From contig WHUB01000018.1 in the NCBI GenBank assembly GCA_009377395.1, forward strand, positions 26,716 through 59,157: a DNA stretch of 32,442 nt. The letters are read 5' to 3'. Numbering within the stretch: position 1 is the first letter of the stretch; each line of letters begins with the position of its first letter. The translations under genes and the position numbers were made by a program. This document shows, piece after piece, positions 23,171-30,289 of the stretch. A model generated the notes under the pieces. That model saw only the letters and a list, made by a program, of their open reading frames with translations. It had not been told where the DNA came from and did not search any database. The DNA is from Actinophytocola sp. Lineage in GTDB: Bacteria > Actinomycetota > Actinomycetes > Mycobacteriales > Pseudonocardiaceae.

Positions 23171-24289
23171 TCAAACTCCCGGATCAGTGAGCAGCACTAC
23201 CAGGCCCTCGGCGTCGGTCTCCGCCCCGGTCACCTCGCACGGCCGCAGCAGTCTCGGCAATGCGACCAGCCTGCGGAAACCGTCGATGGTGATGGCGAGG
23301 TCGTCGTCGATGCGGGCCAGGTCGACGTCGGCGTCGGGCCCGAGCGGCAGCGCGATGCGCAGCCGGTAGCCATCGTCGGACTCGGTGATCCGCAGCATCG
23401 GGGCGACATCGTCGGCTTCCCCCGCCAGCGGGTCCCCGCCACCGTAGAGTTCCTTGGCGATCTCGGCAAGCGCGTCCAGCCCGACCGGCTCGGCCGCCCG
23501 GTGCTCCACCAGCCGCACCCCGGACAGCCCGGCCGCGCCCGCCTCCGCGAGCACCGCCTCCTGCTGGGCACGGCGCTCCCGCAGCCACGACGCCGCGCCG
23601 CCGCGCCACAGTCCGGCGGCGGGAATCAGCCGGTTGGCGACGATGCCGTCGACGCGGATGCCGCGCAGCGCGAGCGCGGTGAGGGTGCGGCGGGTCTCGG
23701 CGACGACCATCCGTTCCGGGGTGAGCACCAGCCGGACCGTGGTGACCTCGCGGTCGGTGAGCATCGCCCGCAACGACTCGAGGTGGTCGCCCAGCTCCAT
23801 CACCGACGCCGCCGCGCCGCCGTACATCCGGCGCAGGTAGCCGGCGATGGCCTCGGGCAGGGCGAACAGCCGCAGCGTCTCGGCGGTCGGACCGCAGTCG
23901 ACGACGACGGCGTGCCAGTGCTTGGTGGCGGCGAGGCGGCGCACCTCGCCGAGCGCGAGCAGCTCGTCGACGCCGGGCAGCACGGTCAGCTCGGCCGCGT
24001 CGAGCGCGTCGACGCCGATCCCGGCGAGCGCGTCGCCGAGCTGGCCGCGCAGCCGCTGCCACGCGGTGTCGGCGAGCGAGCGGCTGTCGATCTGCACCGC
24101 ATCCAGCCGTCTGTCCACTTCGGTCGGTTCGGGGCCGAGCGGGACGCCGTAGGAGTCGGCGAGCGAATGAGCGGGGTCGGTCGAGACGACCAGCGTCCGC
24201 CTGCCCTGGCCGGCGAGCGTCGCACCGGTGGCCGCGGCCAGTGTGGTCTTGCCGACGCCTCCCTTTCCGGTGAACAAGACCAGTCGCAC
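23171..24289 (-). CDS. ArsA/Get3-family ATPase with C-terminal HSP20-like domain
   Basis: This 372-residue P-loop ATPase has the deviant Walker A FTGKGGVGKTT (6-16), the switch I block VVSTDPAHSLAD with its catalytic-type Asp, VVVDCGPTAETLRLF (switch II), and VRLVLTPERMVVAETRRTL with VDGIVANRLIP. It lacks the metalloid-binding Cys set of true arsenite ATPases. Residues from about 295 (MLRITESDDGYRLRIALPLG to the end) match the HSP20-like domain found in many ArsA-like proteins. Get3 relatives handle tail-anchored membrane proteins, but bacterial family members such as Rv2184c are uncharacterised. GTG 24289; one base separates it from the upstream SRPBCC gene, so they are tightly coupled. Confidence 0.88.
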   Translation of the reverse strand: MRLVLFTGKGGVGKTTLAAATGATLAGQGRRTLVVSTDPAHSLADSYGVPLGPEPTEVDRRLDAVQIDSRSLADTAWQRLRGQLGDALAGIGVDALDAAELTVLPGVDELLALGEVRRLAATKHWHAVVVDCGPTAETLRLFALPEAIAGYLRRMYGGAAASVMELGDHLESLRAMLTDREVTTVRLVLTPERMVVAETRRTLTALALRGIRVDGIVANRLIPAAGLWRGGAASWLRERRAQQEAVLAEAGAAGLSGVRLVEHRAAEPVGLDALAEIAKELYGGGDPLAGEADDVAPMLRITESDDGYRLRIALPLGPDADVDLARIDDDLAITIDGFRRLVALPRLLRPCEVTGAETDAEGLVVLLTDPGV

Positions 24290-24290
24290 G

Positions 24291-24734
24291 CTAGCGACCG
24301 CTCTCCGCGCGACGCTTGAGCTCCTTCAGCGCGATGTCCATGATCATCTTTTCCGCCTTGCGCCGAAGCTGGCCGATCATCGGCAACGCGAGCTCCACCC
24401 ACAGGGTGTAGGTCACCTCGGTCTGCTCGCCGTCGAGCGGCGTGAGCTGGTAGCTGCCCACCTGCTTGCGCTGCATCTGGCCCTTGACCAGCCGCCAGTT
24501 CACGCTGAGCCCGTCCGGCGCCCAGTCGTACTCGAGCGTGTAGACGTCCTTCACCGGTCCGGCGTCGAGCGTGAAGGTGACCTTGGTCGCCTGGCCGTCG
24601 ACGTCCCGCTCCAGTATCTCGGTGGACTGGACCGCCTTGGCCCACTCAGGGTAGGACTCCAGATCGGCGATGACCGCCATGATCTGGTCGGGCGGGGCGT
24701 CGACGACGATCGACTGAGTGGACTCGTCGGCCAT
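24291..24734 (-). CDS. SRPBCC/START-like lipid-cavity protein (Rv2185c/TB16.3-like)
   Basis: A 147-residue protein of the SRPBCC fold, a helix-grip that encloses a hydrophobic ligand. MADESTQSIVVDAPPDQIMAV, IADLESYPEWAKAVQSTEIL, DWAPDGLSVNWRLVKG, GSYQLTPLDGEQTEVTYTLWVEL and PMIGQLRRKAEKMIMDIALKELKRR closely track the M. tuberculosis Rv2185c sequence as I recall it. It probably binds or carries a lipid; no ligand is known. ATG 24734 stands seven bases after TACCCT, indicating a leaderless start; ATG 24740 would add two residues but lies one base from the hexamer. It leads directly into the ArsA-like gene. Confidence 0.9.
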   Translation of the reverse strand: MADESTQSIVVDAPPDQIMAVIADLESYPEWAKAVQSTEILERDVDGQATKVTFTLDAGPVKDVYTLEYDWAPDGLSVNWRLVKGQMQRKQVGSYQLTPLDGEQTEVTYTLWVELALPMIGQLRRKAEKMIMDIALKELKRRAESGR

Positions 24735-24741
24735 GCCCATG

Positions 24742-24747
24742 AGGGTA
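24742..24747 (-). promoter_or_regulatory. -10 element for leaderless SRPBCC gene
   Basis: TACCCT on the minus strand is followed by seven bases and then ATG 24734. It offers an internal promoter for the SRPBCC, ArsA-like and downstream genes, separate from any read-through from the phosphoesterase gene. Confidence 0.5.
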
Positions 24748-24786
24748 GCCGGAACGCGCCACGCTGTCGGTGCGGGTGCCGGTGTG

Positions 24787-25575
24787 TCACCACCGCAGTA
24801 CGAACGGGCGTTCGTGCAGCTTGAAGTGGCCGGTATTGCAGCACTCCGTCCTGCCGTGGCGCTTCCGCGCCACCAGCGGCTGATGGACGTGACCGAACAA
24901 CGACCAGCGCGGCTGTTCCCGCTCGATGGCCTCGCGCAGGCTCGGCGCGCCCGCCTCGGCGCGCTTGGTCACCACGTCGTAGGTCAGCTCGGGCAGGTCG
25001 GGCGGGATGTGGCTGCACAGCACGTCGATCTGGCCGAGCCCGGCGACGGCGTCGGCGAACTCATCGTGCGGGCGCAGGTACGGCGTCCACGCCGAGGACG
25101 TCCGGCGAGGTGCGCCCGCGGGCCGCAGACTGCCGCCGACGAACCCGAACCGCAGCCCGCCGATCTTGGCGACGTCACCGTCGAGCATCTGGATGCCGCC
25201 GTCGGTGAACTCCGGCCACAACGCGGGTGCGTCCACATTGCCCGGGGTGGCGTAGGTGGGTGCGGCCATCGCGGTGAACAGCTCGGCGTACTGCTCCCGG
25301 ATGGCCTCGTCGATGAGGGCGGCCGGGTCGTCGAGGCTGCCCCACAGCTCGCGTGAGTAGGCGATGGTGGCCTCGCGGTCACCCGCGCGGCGCAGGTCGG
25401 CGAAGACCTTCACCTTCTCCGCGCCGAACAGCCTGCCGAGGATGCCCCGGCCGTGGTGGGTGTAGTCGACGAAGTCGATCAGGTCGCCGAGCACGACGAG
25501 CGCGTCGGCGCCCTCACCCGCCCGCGCGAGCGCCTCGGCGTTGCCATGGACATCGGACACGACGTGTACGCGCAC
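24787..25575 (-). CDS. Metallophosphoesterase family protein
   Basis: A 262-residue calcineurin-like phosphoesterase. All metal-site motifs are visible: VHVVSDVHGN (3-12), LVVLGDLIDF, the GNVDAP variant of the GNH/E motif, VLCSHIPPD and SLFGHVHQP near the C-terminus. The closing RTECCNTGHFK segment has a Cys pair. The substrate could be a phosphomono- or diester; nothing in the sequence settles it. GTG 25575 follows AGGGGAAGCAGCA; the in-frame extension to 25635 is polar and overlaps the neighbouring gene. It lies between two SRPBCC genes in the same leftward cluster, so a role in lipid or nucleotide phosphate removal would fit. Confidence 0.88.
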   Translation of the reverse strand: MRVHVVSDVHGNAEALARAGEGADALVVLGDLIDFVDYTHHGRGILGRLFGAEKVKVFADLRRAGDREATIAYSRELWGSLDDPAALIDEAIREQYAELFTAMAAPTYATPGNVDAPALWPEFTDGGIQMLDGDVAKIGGLRFGFVGGSLRPAGAPRRTSSAWTPYLRPHDEFADAVAGLGQIDVLCSHIPPDLPELTYDVVTKRAEAGAPSLREAIEREQPRWSLFGHVHQPLVARKRHGRTECCNTGHFKLHERPFVLRW

Positions 25576-25600
25576 TGCTGCTTCCCCTGATCGGCTGGTG

Positions 25601-26011
25601 TCAATTCTGCGGTGGTACTCCCGGCTGACGCCCATCCTCCAGGGTGTCCTTCAGTCCGAGCGCGATCGCCTTGGCCGCCCGGGCGCGGGCGTCGTACTCC
25701 CGCGCCAACTGGCGCGGGGACAGCTCGCGCGGGCGACCGACGGCGTCGGCCGGGGTGGCGCGCAGGAAGTAGTGCAGCAGGGTGCCGTCGAGCATTGCCT
25801 CGCACCACACCTCCATGGTGCCGACGAGCGCGCCGCGCACGGTCCAGCGCATGCCCTCCTCGCCCCGGTCGCGGTAGACCTTGAGCACCAGGTCGGGCCA
25901 GTACCGCGACCACGAGCGCGGCTCGGCGAAGGCGGCGGCGACCGTCGACGGCGGCACCGCGAGGAACGTCTCATCGACGAGGTCGATCGCCTGGTCTGAT
26001 AGTGCCGTCAC
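25601..26011 (-). CDS. SRPBCC family protein, second copy
   Basis: A 136-residue protein predicted to adopt the SRPBCC fold: VDETFLAVPPSTVAAAFAEP, WSRYWPDLVLKVYRDRGEEG, MRWTVRGALVGTMEVWCEAM, DGTLLHYFLRA and a C-terminal amphipathic helix (ARAAKAIALGLKDTLED). It is only distantly similar to the other SRPBCC protein of the cluster. A hydrophobic ligand is likely but unknown. It may correspond to Rv2186c by position. GTG 26011 is chosen because the frame extends upstream only as non-conserved sequence; the GGAG just before it is too close to be a good ribosome site. It diverges from the FadD15-like gene across 112 bp. Confidence 0.8.
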   Translation of the reverse strand: MTALSDQAIDLVDETFLAVPPSTVAAAFAEPRSWSRYWPDLVLKVYRDRGEEGMRWTVRGALVGTMEVWCEAMLDGTLLHYFLRATPADAVGRPRELSPRQLAREYDARARAAKAIALGLKDTLEDGRQPGVPPQN

Positions 26012-26076
26012 GCTCCGAAGAATCTCACGTCCCCCGCACGGCGTATCCGGCGTGGTACCCCGTAATGGAGCAACGA

Positions 26077-26082
26077 TAGAGT
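26077..26082 (+). promoter_or_regulatory. -10 element of the FadD15-like gene
   Basis: TAGAGT fits TANNNT and lies 41 bases before the ATG. Transcription would start near 26090, inside the adjacent palindrome. No TTGNNN is present at the normal distance. Confidence 0.45.
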
Positions 26083-26096
26083 TACCCAGAGGTAAC
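26081..26096. promoter_or_regulatory. Operator-like palindrome GTTACC-CAGA-GGTAAC
   Basis: Perfect six-base arms with four bases between. It overlaps the end of the -10 hexamer and the predicted transcription start of the acyl-CoA ligase gene, and lies 70 bp from the divergent SRPBCC start. A TetR- or GntR-type regulator responding to acyl-CoA would be a natural ligand; this is inference. Confidence 0.65.
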
Positions 26097-26123
26097 CCGA
26101 CGTCGTCGTCTTGAGAGGTTGTC

Positions 26124-27932
26124 ATGGTGCGCGAGTACACCGCCGCGTCCGCTCCCGACATCTCGGGTGAGGAGAACCTCACCGATGTCATCTGGACGCA
26201 CGCCGAGCGATTCGGCGACGTCGTCAGCTTCCGCCGCCACATCGACGGCGGCTGGCGCGACGTCACCGCTCGCGACTACGCGGCCGAGGTGCTCGCCGTC
26301 GCGAAGGGGCTGATCGCGGCGGGCATCGGCACCGGCGACCGGGTCGGCCTCATCGCCAAGACGCGCTACGAGTGGACGCTCGTGGACTTCGCTGTCTGGG
26401 CGGCGGGCGGCGTGACGGTGCCGGTGTACGAGACGTCCTCGCCGGATCAGATCGGCTGGATCCTGTCCAACTCCGGCGCCAAGGCCGTGATCGTGGAGAC
26501 CGACGAGCACCGGGCCCGGGTCGACCAGGTGGCGGGCAAGCTGGACGGGCTGGCGAACATCTGGCAGATCGACGGCTCGGCGTCGGCGACCGCGGCGGTG
26601 ACCGCGCTGACCGAGCTGGGCTCGGACGTCTCGGACGACACGGTGCACGAGCAGCGCCGGTCGGTCGGCGCCGACCACCTCGCCACGATCGTCTACACCT
26701 CGGGCACGACCGGCCGCCCCAAGGGCGTCGCGCTCACCCATCGCAACCTGCTCGCCGAGATCAGGGCCTGTGTGGCGGCGATGCCGGGCTTGCTCGCCGC
26801 GGGCAACTCGCTGCTGGTGTTCCTGCCGCTGGCACACATCCTGGCGCGGGCGATCGCGCTGATGGCGGTGTACGCGCGGGTCACGGTCGGCCACGTCCCC
26901 GATCCGAAGACGTTGCTCGACGACCTGGCGCAGTTCAGGCCGAGCGCCGTGGTCGCGGTGCCGAGGGTGTTCGAGAAGGTCTACAACGGCGCGAAGCTCA
27001 AGGCGCATTCCGAGGGCAAGGGTGCGATCTTCGACGCAGCCGAGCGCACCGCGATCGCCTACAGCGAGTCGATGGACGCCTCGGGCGTCCCGTTCCTGCT
27101 CAAGGTCAAGCACGCGATCTTCGACAAGCTGGTGTACGGCAAGCTGCGTGCCGCGCTCGGCGGGCATTGCCTCGGCGCGGTGTCGGGCGGCGCACCGCTG
27201 GGCAGCAGGCTGGCGCACTTCTTCCGGGGCATCGGCGTGACCGTGTACGAGGGCTACGGGCTCACCGAGACCTCGGCGGCGGCCGCGGTCAACACCGAGG
27301 ACGTGATCAAGATCGGCACGGTCGGCAAGCCGGTCGCGGGCACCTCGGCGCGCATCGCCGAGGACGGCGAGATCCTGCTGAAGGGCGACGTCGTGTTCGA
27401 CGGCTACTGGCAGAACGACGAGGCGTCGGCCGAGGCGCTCGAGGACGGCTGGTTCCACACCGGCGACCTGGGTGCGATCGACGACGACGGGTTCCTGTCG
27501 ATCACCGGCAGGAAGAAGGAGATCATCGTCACGGCGGGTGGCAAGAACGTCGCCCCGTCCGGGCTGGAGGACACGCTCAAGGCGAAGCCGCTGATCAGCC
27601 AGGCGATGGTGGTGGGCGATCAGCGGCCGTTCATCGGGGCGCTGGTCACCATCGACGAGGAGTTCTTCCCCACCTGGAAGCAGCAGCACGGCAAGCCGGC
27701 GGACGCGACGGTGGCCGACCTGGCCGACGACCCCGAGCTGCGCGCCGACGTGCAGGCGGCCGTGGACGAGGCGAACCAGGCGGTGTCCAAGGCCGAGTCG
27801 ATCCGCGAGTTCACCGTGCTGCCGCAGGACTTCACCGAGGCGGCGGGCGAGATCACGCCGAGCCTGAAGCTGAAGCGCAACATCGTCGGTGAGCACTATG
27901 CCGATGCCATCGAACGGCTGTACCAGTCCTGA
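26124..27932 (+). CDS. Long-chain fatty-acid-CoA ligase (FadD15-like)
   Basis: This 602-residue ANL enzyme activates long-chain fatty acids as acyl-AMP and then acyl-CoA at the membrane. IVYTSGTTGRPKGVALTH (about 190-207) is the phosphate loop. VYEGYGLTETSAAA, DGWFHTGDLGAIDDDG with Asp448, GRKKEIIVTAGGKNVAPS (hinge and CoA contact) and GEITPSLKLKRN with the C-terminal catalytic Lys are complete. The length and the EGYGLTETS and long C-terminal domain fit bacterial long-chain ligases; Rv2187 (fadD15) has the same neighbours. ATG 26124 follows GAGAGG with five bases of spacing. It opens a rightward pair with the LmeA-like gene. Confidence 0.93.
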   Translation: MVREYTAASAPDISGEENLTDVIWTHAERFGDVVSFRRHIDGGWRDVTARDYAAEVLAVAKGLIAAGIGTGDRVGLIAKTRYEWTLVDFAVWAAGGVTVPVYETSSPDQIGWILSNSGAKAVIVETDEHRARVDQVAGKLDGLANIWQIDGSASATAAVTALTELGSDVSDDTVHEQRRSVGADHLATIVYTSGTTGRPKGVALTHRNLLAEIRACVAAMPGLLAAGNSLLVFLPLAHILARAIALMAVYARVTVGHVPDPKTLLDDLAQFRPSAVVAVPRVFEKVYNGAKLKAHSEGKGAIFDAAERTAIAYSESMDASGVPFLLKVKHAIFDKLVYGKLRAALGGHCLGAVSGGAPLGSRLAHFFRGIGVTVYEGYGLTETSAAAAVNTEDVIKIGTVGKPVAGTSARIAEDGEILLKGDVVFDGYWQNDEASAEALEDGWFHTGDLGAIDDDGFLSITGRKKEIIVTAGGKNVAPSGLEDTLKAKPLISQAMVVGDQRPFIGALVTIDEEFFPTWKQQHGKPADATVADLADDPELRADVQAAVDEANQAVSKAESIREFTVLPQDFTEAAGEITPSLKLKRNIVGEHYADAIERLYQS

Positions 27933-27947
27933 CCGGGCCGGCGCGGC

Positions 27948-27953
27948 TATACT
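27948..27953 (+). promoter_or_regulatory. -10 element upstream of the LmeA-like gene
   Basis: TATACT is one base from TATAAT. It lies 16 bp after the ligase stop and 52 bp before the LmeA-like ATG, so the gene may have its own promoter. It sits within a small inverted repeat, GGCT-ATACTC-AGCC. Confidence 0.5.
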
Positions 27954-28005
27954 CAGCCAACCGTCCGCCCCGCGCGGCGACGACTGGCTTGGTGAGCGCT
28001 GGCCC

Positions 28006-28629
28006 ATGAGCACCTTCGAACAGATCCGCACGGCCGTGATCACCTTGCTGCGCGCGGAGACGGTCGAGTTCGATCCACCGCCGCGTGCCCTCGCGAAGGC
28101 GGCGCTCAGCAGGCGCATCGAGCGGGTCGAGATGCGCGCGATCGGCGTGCCGATCGAAGACACCGAGCTCACCCTCGCGCGGCTCGACCTGGTCGCCGAG
28201 GACGTGCGGGTGCGGTTCTCGCTGCGCAGGCCGGCGTTCGACGTCGGCGAGACGACGTTCGCAGCGACCCTGACCCAGGACCAGCTCAGCACGCTGGTGC
28301 CGCTGCCGCCGGGGGTGGACCGGCTGTCGGTGACCCGGCGGGGGTTCACCTTCCACACCGTGGCCGGTATCCCGATCTACACCTCGGCCAGCCTCAACGG
28401 CACCAAGGTCGTCGTCGCCCCGTCCGCTCCGGCGAAGGTGCCGCTGCTCGACCTGATCGGCATCGACATCGACATGCCGCAGCTGCCGGTGCGCAGCGGG
28501 CTCGAGCAGCTATCGCGGTTCGGGCTCAGCTTCGACCTGCCCCAGCTGCCCGCCAACGCCACCATCGACCGACTGCACCTCCACGACGGCCACGTCGTCG
28601 TCACCGGCACGGCCGACATCAGCTCCTAG
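28006..28629 (+). CDS. LmeA-like (DUF2993) lipid-binding protein
   Basis: A 207-residue protein of repeating beta strands: IERVEMRAIGVPIEDTELTL, LDLVAEDVRVRFSLRR, LSVTRRGFTFHTVAGIPIYT and NATIDRLHLHDGHVVVTGTAD. This matches the LmeA/DUF2993 phospholipid-binding family; mycobacterial LmeA supports lipomannan elongation and envelope integrity. Unlike many relatives it has no signal peptide or membrane anchor from ATG 28006 (MSTFEQIRTAV), so it may be cytoplasmic. The frame extends upstream to 27889 but would overlap the ligase gene. The ribosome site is modest (GGTGAG). Its last 11 bases overlap the DUF885 gene tail to tail. The family call is from pattern only. Confidence 0.7.
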   Translation: MSTFEQIRTAVITLLRAETVEFDPPPRALAKAALSRRIERVEMRAIGVPIEDTELTLARLDLVAEDVRVRFSLRRPAFDVGETTFAATLTQDQLSTLVPLPPGVDRLSVTRRGFTFHTVAGIPIYTSASLNGTKVVVAPSAPAKVPLLDLIGIDIDMPQLPVRSGLEQLSRFGLSFDLPQLPANATIDRLHLHDGHVVVTGTADISS

Positions 28630-30289
28630 GCTTGCGCTGGGCCCAGTCGGCGACGACGGTGTTGAGGATCGGCATCGGGAGCGGACCGGTGCCGAGCACG
28701 ACGTCGTGGAACTCGCGGATGTCGAACGCCGCCCCGAGCGCCTGCTCGGCCTGGCTGCGCATTCGTTGCAGCTCCAGCCTGCCCACCATGTATGACAGCG
28801 CCTGCGCCGGCACCCCGGCGTAGCGGTCCACTTCGGACTCGACCTCGACGGCAGGCATCGGGGTGTGCTCGGTCAAAAACGACACCGCCCGCTGTCTGCT
28901 CCAGCCGTAAGCGTGCAGCCCGGTGTCGACGACGAGCCGCGCCGCCCGCATCGACTCCTGGCTCAGCATCCCCAGCCGCGCCAGGTCATCGGAGTACAGC
29001 CCCATCTCGTCGGCGAGCCGTTCCGCGTACAGCCCCCAGCCCTCGGCGTAGGCGTTGATGTCCGCGATCCGCCGCAACAGCGGTAGCTTCTCCAGGCCGA
29101 GCGCGGTGGTGATCTGGAAGTGGTGCCCGGGAACGGCCTCGTGGAACGCGATCGCCTCGGACAGATGACGACAGCGCTGGGTCGCATCAGCCGTGTTGGC
29201 GAAGTAGGTGCCCGGCCGCGAACCGTCGAGCGACGGCGGGGTGTAGTAGGCGACCGAGCCGCCCTCGGCCTCGGCGGCAGGCACAGGCTTGACGACGACC
29301 TGCTCGCCCGGCACCCGACCGAACCACTGCGCCGCGACCGCCTCGGCGTGGGCGATGGCCCGGCGTGCCGAGGTGAGCAGCTCCTCGCCGCTCGACCAGC
29401 GCAGCGCCGGGTCGGTGCGGATCCGGTGGAAGATCTCGGTCCGCGACCGGGTGCCGAACACCCGCGCGCCGATGGTGGCGTACTCGGCGTCGAGCTTGTC
29501 CAGCAGCTCCAGCCCGGTCGTGTGCAGCTCCTGCGAACTGTGCTCGGTGGTGGTGTGCACGGCCGCGAGCGCCTGGTAGCGCTGCTCGCCGTCCGGCTGC
29601 CACCACAGCCCGGCCTGCCCATCCTCGCGGGCCTTGGGCAGCATCTCGTAGGCGAGGAAGTCGCGGTAGTGCCCATAGGCGGGACGCACCACGTTCTCGA
29701 TGAGCGCGTCCCGGCGCGCGGCGAAGCGGGCGCTCTCCCGCTTCGGCCGGATCGCACGCAGCGGGTCGTCGCGCCGCGCGCGCAGGTACCGGTCCACGAA
29801 CCCGACACCCGCCCTGACCAGGAACGCGGGCGGCGCCAGCCCCCGCGCGACGCCCTCTCGCTGCCGCTCCGACAGCGTGGTGAGGTAGCCGGGCATGGCG
29901 TCGAGGCGGGCGAGAAACCCCTCCGCCGTCTCGTCATCGGACAGCGAGATCAACGGCAGCGCCAGCAGCGGCCACAACGCGGGCGCCGACAGGCCGTCGC
30001 TGACGGAGAACTCCTCTACCCGCACGTCGATCTCGGCGGCCAGCGCGAACGCCTGCTGCACGATGAGTTCCCGGGTGATCCGGTCGGTGTCGTCCAGCGG
30101 GCCGGGGTCGACGTCGGTCGCCGCGCGTGCCAGCGCGAACATGTGGTCACGGGTGCGCTGCCGCGTCTCTTCGCGGTAGTCGGCCAGCCGATGGTGCGGG
30201 CCGGGCAGGCCGAGCAGCGACGCCTCGAACGGATAGGCTTCGAAGCGGGCGGCGACCAGTTCTTCCGCGAGCTGGGTGATCTCACTCAT
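28619..30289 (-). CDS. DUF885 family metallohydrolase, downstream copy
   Basis: This 556-residue protein of DUF885 carries zinc-protease-like motifs. His383-Glu384-A-V-P-G-His389-His390 is the HExxxGHH signature, and INAYAEGWGLYAERLADEMG supplies a Glu in the expected downstream position. Other family blocks are SLDGSRPGTYFANT, HTTTEHSSQELHTTGLELL, RAARLVVDTGLHAYGW and PAQALSYMVGRLELQRMR. No signal peptide is seen, so it probably acts in the cytoplasm as a peptidase or amidohydrolase; the substrate is unknown. ATG 30289 overlaps the stop of the paralog upstream (ATGA), so translation is coupled. Confidence 0.88.
   Translation of the reverse strand: MSEITQLAEELVAARFEAYPFEASLLGLPGPHHRLADYREETRQRTRDHMFALARAATDVDPGPLDDTDRITRELIVQQAFALAAEIDVRVEEFSVSDGLSAPALWPLLALPLISLSDDETAEGFLARLDAMPGYLTTLSERQREGVARGLAPPAFLVRAGVGFVDRYLRARRDDPLRAIRPKRESARFAARRDALIENVVRPAYGHYRDFLAYEMLPKAREDGQAGLWWQPDGEQRYQALAAVHTTTEHSSQELHTTGLELLDKLDAEYATIGARVFGTRSRTEIFHRIRTDPALRWSSGEELLTSARRAIAHAEAVAAQWFGRVPGEQVVVKPVPAAEAEGGSVAYYTPPSLDGSRPGTYFANTADATQRCRHLSEAIAFHEAVPGHHFQITTALGLEKLPLLRRIADINAYAEGWGLYAERLADEMGLYSDDLARLGMLSQESMRAARLVVDTGLHAYGWSRQRAVSFLTEHTPMPAVEVESEVDRYAGVPAQALSYMVGRLELQRMRSQAEQALGAAFDIREFHDVVLGTGPLPMPILNTVVADWAQRKPRS

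Noticed and set aside
23171..24289. Arsenic resistance function for the ArsA-like gene
   Set aside because: No arsenite-binding Cys set, no arsB, arsR or arsC nearby, and the neighbours point to lipid-related functions.
26082..28358. Leftward 758-codon frame opposite the FadD15-like and LmeA-like genes
   Set aside because: Antisense of two recognisable genes and lacks any conserved pattern.
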